From contig NZ_SMMD01000726.1 in NCBI RefSeq assembly GCF_009711475.1, positions 1 to 6,617 of the forward strand: a stretch of 6,617 nucleotides of DNA, read 5' to 3'. Below, one piece after another: positions 5,624-6,617 of this stretch (positions are counted from its first letter, which is position 1; each line of letters starts with the position of its first letter). Under the pieces are notes generated by a model, which was not told the origin of the DNA, searched no databases, and was given only the letters and a program-made list of their open reading frames with translations. Both the position numbers and the translations under genes were made by a program. Source of the stretch: Fulvivirga aurantia. GTDB lineage: Bacteria; Bacteroidota; Bacteroidia; Cytophagales; Cyclobacteriaceae.

Positions 5624-6617
5624 ATGAGTGAAAAGGACGAAAAATTAAAGGCACTAAAACTTACCATAGACAAACTTGAGAAGACTTTTGGTAAGGGTGC
5701 GGTGATGAAGTTGAGTGATGAAAAAGTAGTAGACGTACCAGCCATATCGACCGGTTCACTTAGTCTTGATATAGCACTGGGTGTGGGAGGTATACCAAAA
5801 GGTCGTGTGATTGAAGTCTACGGCCCGGAGTCTTCAGGTAAAACCACCCTTACAATGCACTGCATAGCCGAGGCTCAAAAGAAAGGTGGTTTAGCCGCTT
5901 TTATTGATGCAGAACATGCTTTTGACAGGGTGTATGCTGAGAAATTGGGTATTGATACAGAAAACCTTTTAATCTCTCAACCAGACAGTGGTGAGCAGGC
6001 TCTAGAAATAGCAGAACACCTGATAAGATCAGGTGCTATCGATATCATCGTAATTGACTCAGTTGCAGCGCTTGTGCCCAAGGGTGAGTTAGAAGGTGAA
6101 ATGGGAGACAGCAAAATGGGTCTTCAAGCTCGTTTGATGTCTCAGGCCTTGAGAAAACTTACTGGTACAATTAATAAAACGGGCTGTGCTTGTATATTCA
6201 TCAACCAGTTGCGTGAAAAAATCGGTGTGATGTTTGGCAACCCTGAAACCACCACTGGTGGTAATGCCTTGAAGTTCTATGCTTCTGTAAGGCTAGACAT
6301 AAGAAGAATTGGAGCTATTAAAGAAGGTGCCAATGATGTGACCGGTAACAGAACGAGAGTAAAAGTTGTGAAAAACAAGGTCGCTCCTCCTTTTAAAATG
6401 GTTGAGTTTGATATCATGTACGGAAAAGGAATTTCTAAAGTAGGTGAAATTTTAGACCTTGGTGTTGAACTTGAGATCGTGAAAAAAGCAGGTTCATGGT
6501 TTTCTTATGATGGAAACAAACTTGGCCAGGGACGTGATGCGGTTAAAAACCTATTGGAAGACAACCCTGAATTGATGGAAGAATTAGAGACTAAAATTAA
6601 GGCTAAAATCAAAGGCG
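5624..6617 (+). CDS. recA: RecA recombinase (3' end cut by window edge)
   Basis: ATP-dependent DNA strand-exchange protein that forms filaments on single-stranded DNA for recombinational repair and the DNA-damage response. The 331 visible residues have the expected order: N-terminal oligomerisation helix (about 4-30), Walker A GPESSGKT at 67-74, catalytic Glu97 in IDAEH, Walker B IIVIDS at 141-146, the L1 loop around 157-165, Asn194/Gln195 opening the L2 loop that runs to TTTGG (about 209-213), and the C-terminal domain from about 270. All core residues are present. The ATG at 5624 gives the normal N-terminus, with the helix leading into [11 protein letters not shown]. RecA proteins are usually about 340-350 residues, so only a short C-terminal tail is missing. 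It is transcribed divergently from the envelope cluster, 136 bp away. Confidence 0.98.
   Translation, partial: MSEKDEKLKALKLTIDKLEKTFGKGAVMKLSDEKVVDVPAISTGSLSLDIALGVGGIPKGRVIEVYGPESSGKTTLTMHCIAEAQKKGGLAAFIDAEHAFDRVYAEKLGIDTENLLISQPDSGEQALEIAEHLIRSGAIDIIVIDSVAALVPKGELEGEMGDSKMGLQARLMSQALRKLTGTINKTGCACIFINQLREKIGVMFGNPETTTGGNALKFYASVRLDIRRIGAIKEGANDVTGNRTRVKVVKNKVAPPFKMVEFDIMYGKGISKVGEILDLGVELEIVKKAGSWFSYDGNKLGQGRDAVKNLLEDNPELMEELETKIKAKIKG

Noticed and set aside
1..6617. Mobile element, CRISPR array, toxin-antitoxin or defence island
   Set aside because: No transposase, integrase, direct-repeat array or small paired ORFs are present, and the gene content is chromosomal core plus envelope genes.

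Overview
The window looks like a core-genome segment from a member of the Bacteroidota, most likely a marine-type Cytophagia (Cytophagales) relative. The evidence is AT-rich DNA, start codons that mostly follow A-rich sequence without a clear Shine-Dalgarno, a good Bacteroidota-type -7 promoter box (TAnnTTTG) directly in front of one gene, and Bacteroidota-like versions of RecA, DUF3108 and the PF10023 'putative aminopeptidase'. The lineage is inferred from sequence character only; no search was possible.

Layout, left to right: (1) 1-601, minus strand: an RluA-type pseudouridine synthase cut off by the left edge, with a near-leaderless promoter at 609-616. (2) 672-2420, minus strand: a two-component pair, OmpR/PhoB-family response regulator then PhoR-like histidine kinase, separated by 3 nt and clearly co-transcribed. 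(3) 2531-5487, minus strand: a compact three-gene cluster in transcription order: outer-membrane beta-barrel-like protein, membrane-anchored zincin of the PF10023 family, exported DUF3108 protein. The first two overlap by 3 nt (ATGA) and the third follows after 18 nt. (4) 5488-5623: a 136-bp divergent intergenic region with a candidate promoter for the envelope cluster and several small inverted repeats. (5) 5624-6617, plus strand: recA, cut off by the right edge about 12-15 codons short of its expected end.

The only non-coding stretches are 602-671 (70 bp), 1728-1730 (3 nt), 2421-2530 (110 bp), 3329-3346 (18 bp) and 5488-5623 (136 bp). No gap exceeds 300 bp. I see no tRNA, rRNA, CRISPR array, insertion sequence, integrase or convincing intrinsic terminator.

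Functionally, the three-gene cluster looks like a cell-envelope module: three exported or membrane proteins whose roles are not established. The two-component pair lies downstream on the same strand and could either be transcribed with the cluster or sense envelope status; that link is inference from proximity only. RecA and the pseudouridine synthase are housekeeping genes that flank it. I do not see a defence island or mobile element. The least explained parts are the envelope trio, the G7 tract inside the outer-membrane gene and the inverted repeats in the two intergenic regions.
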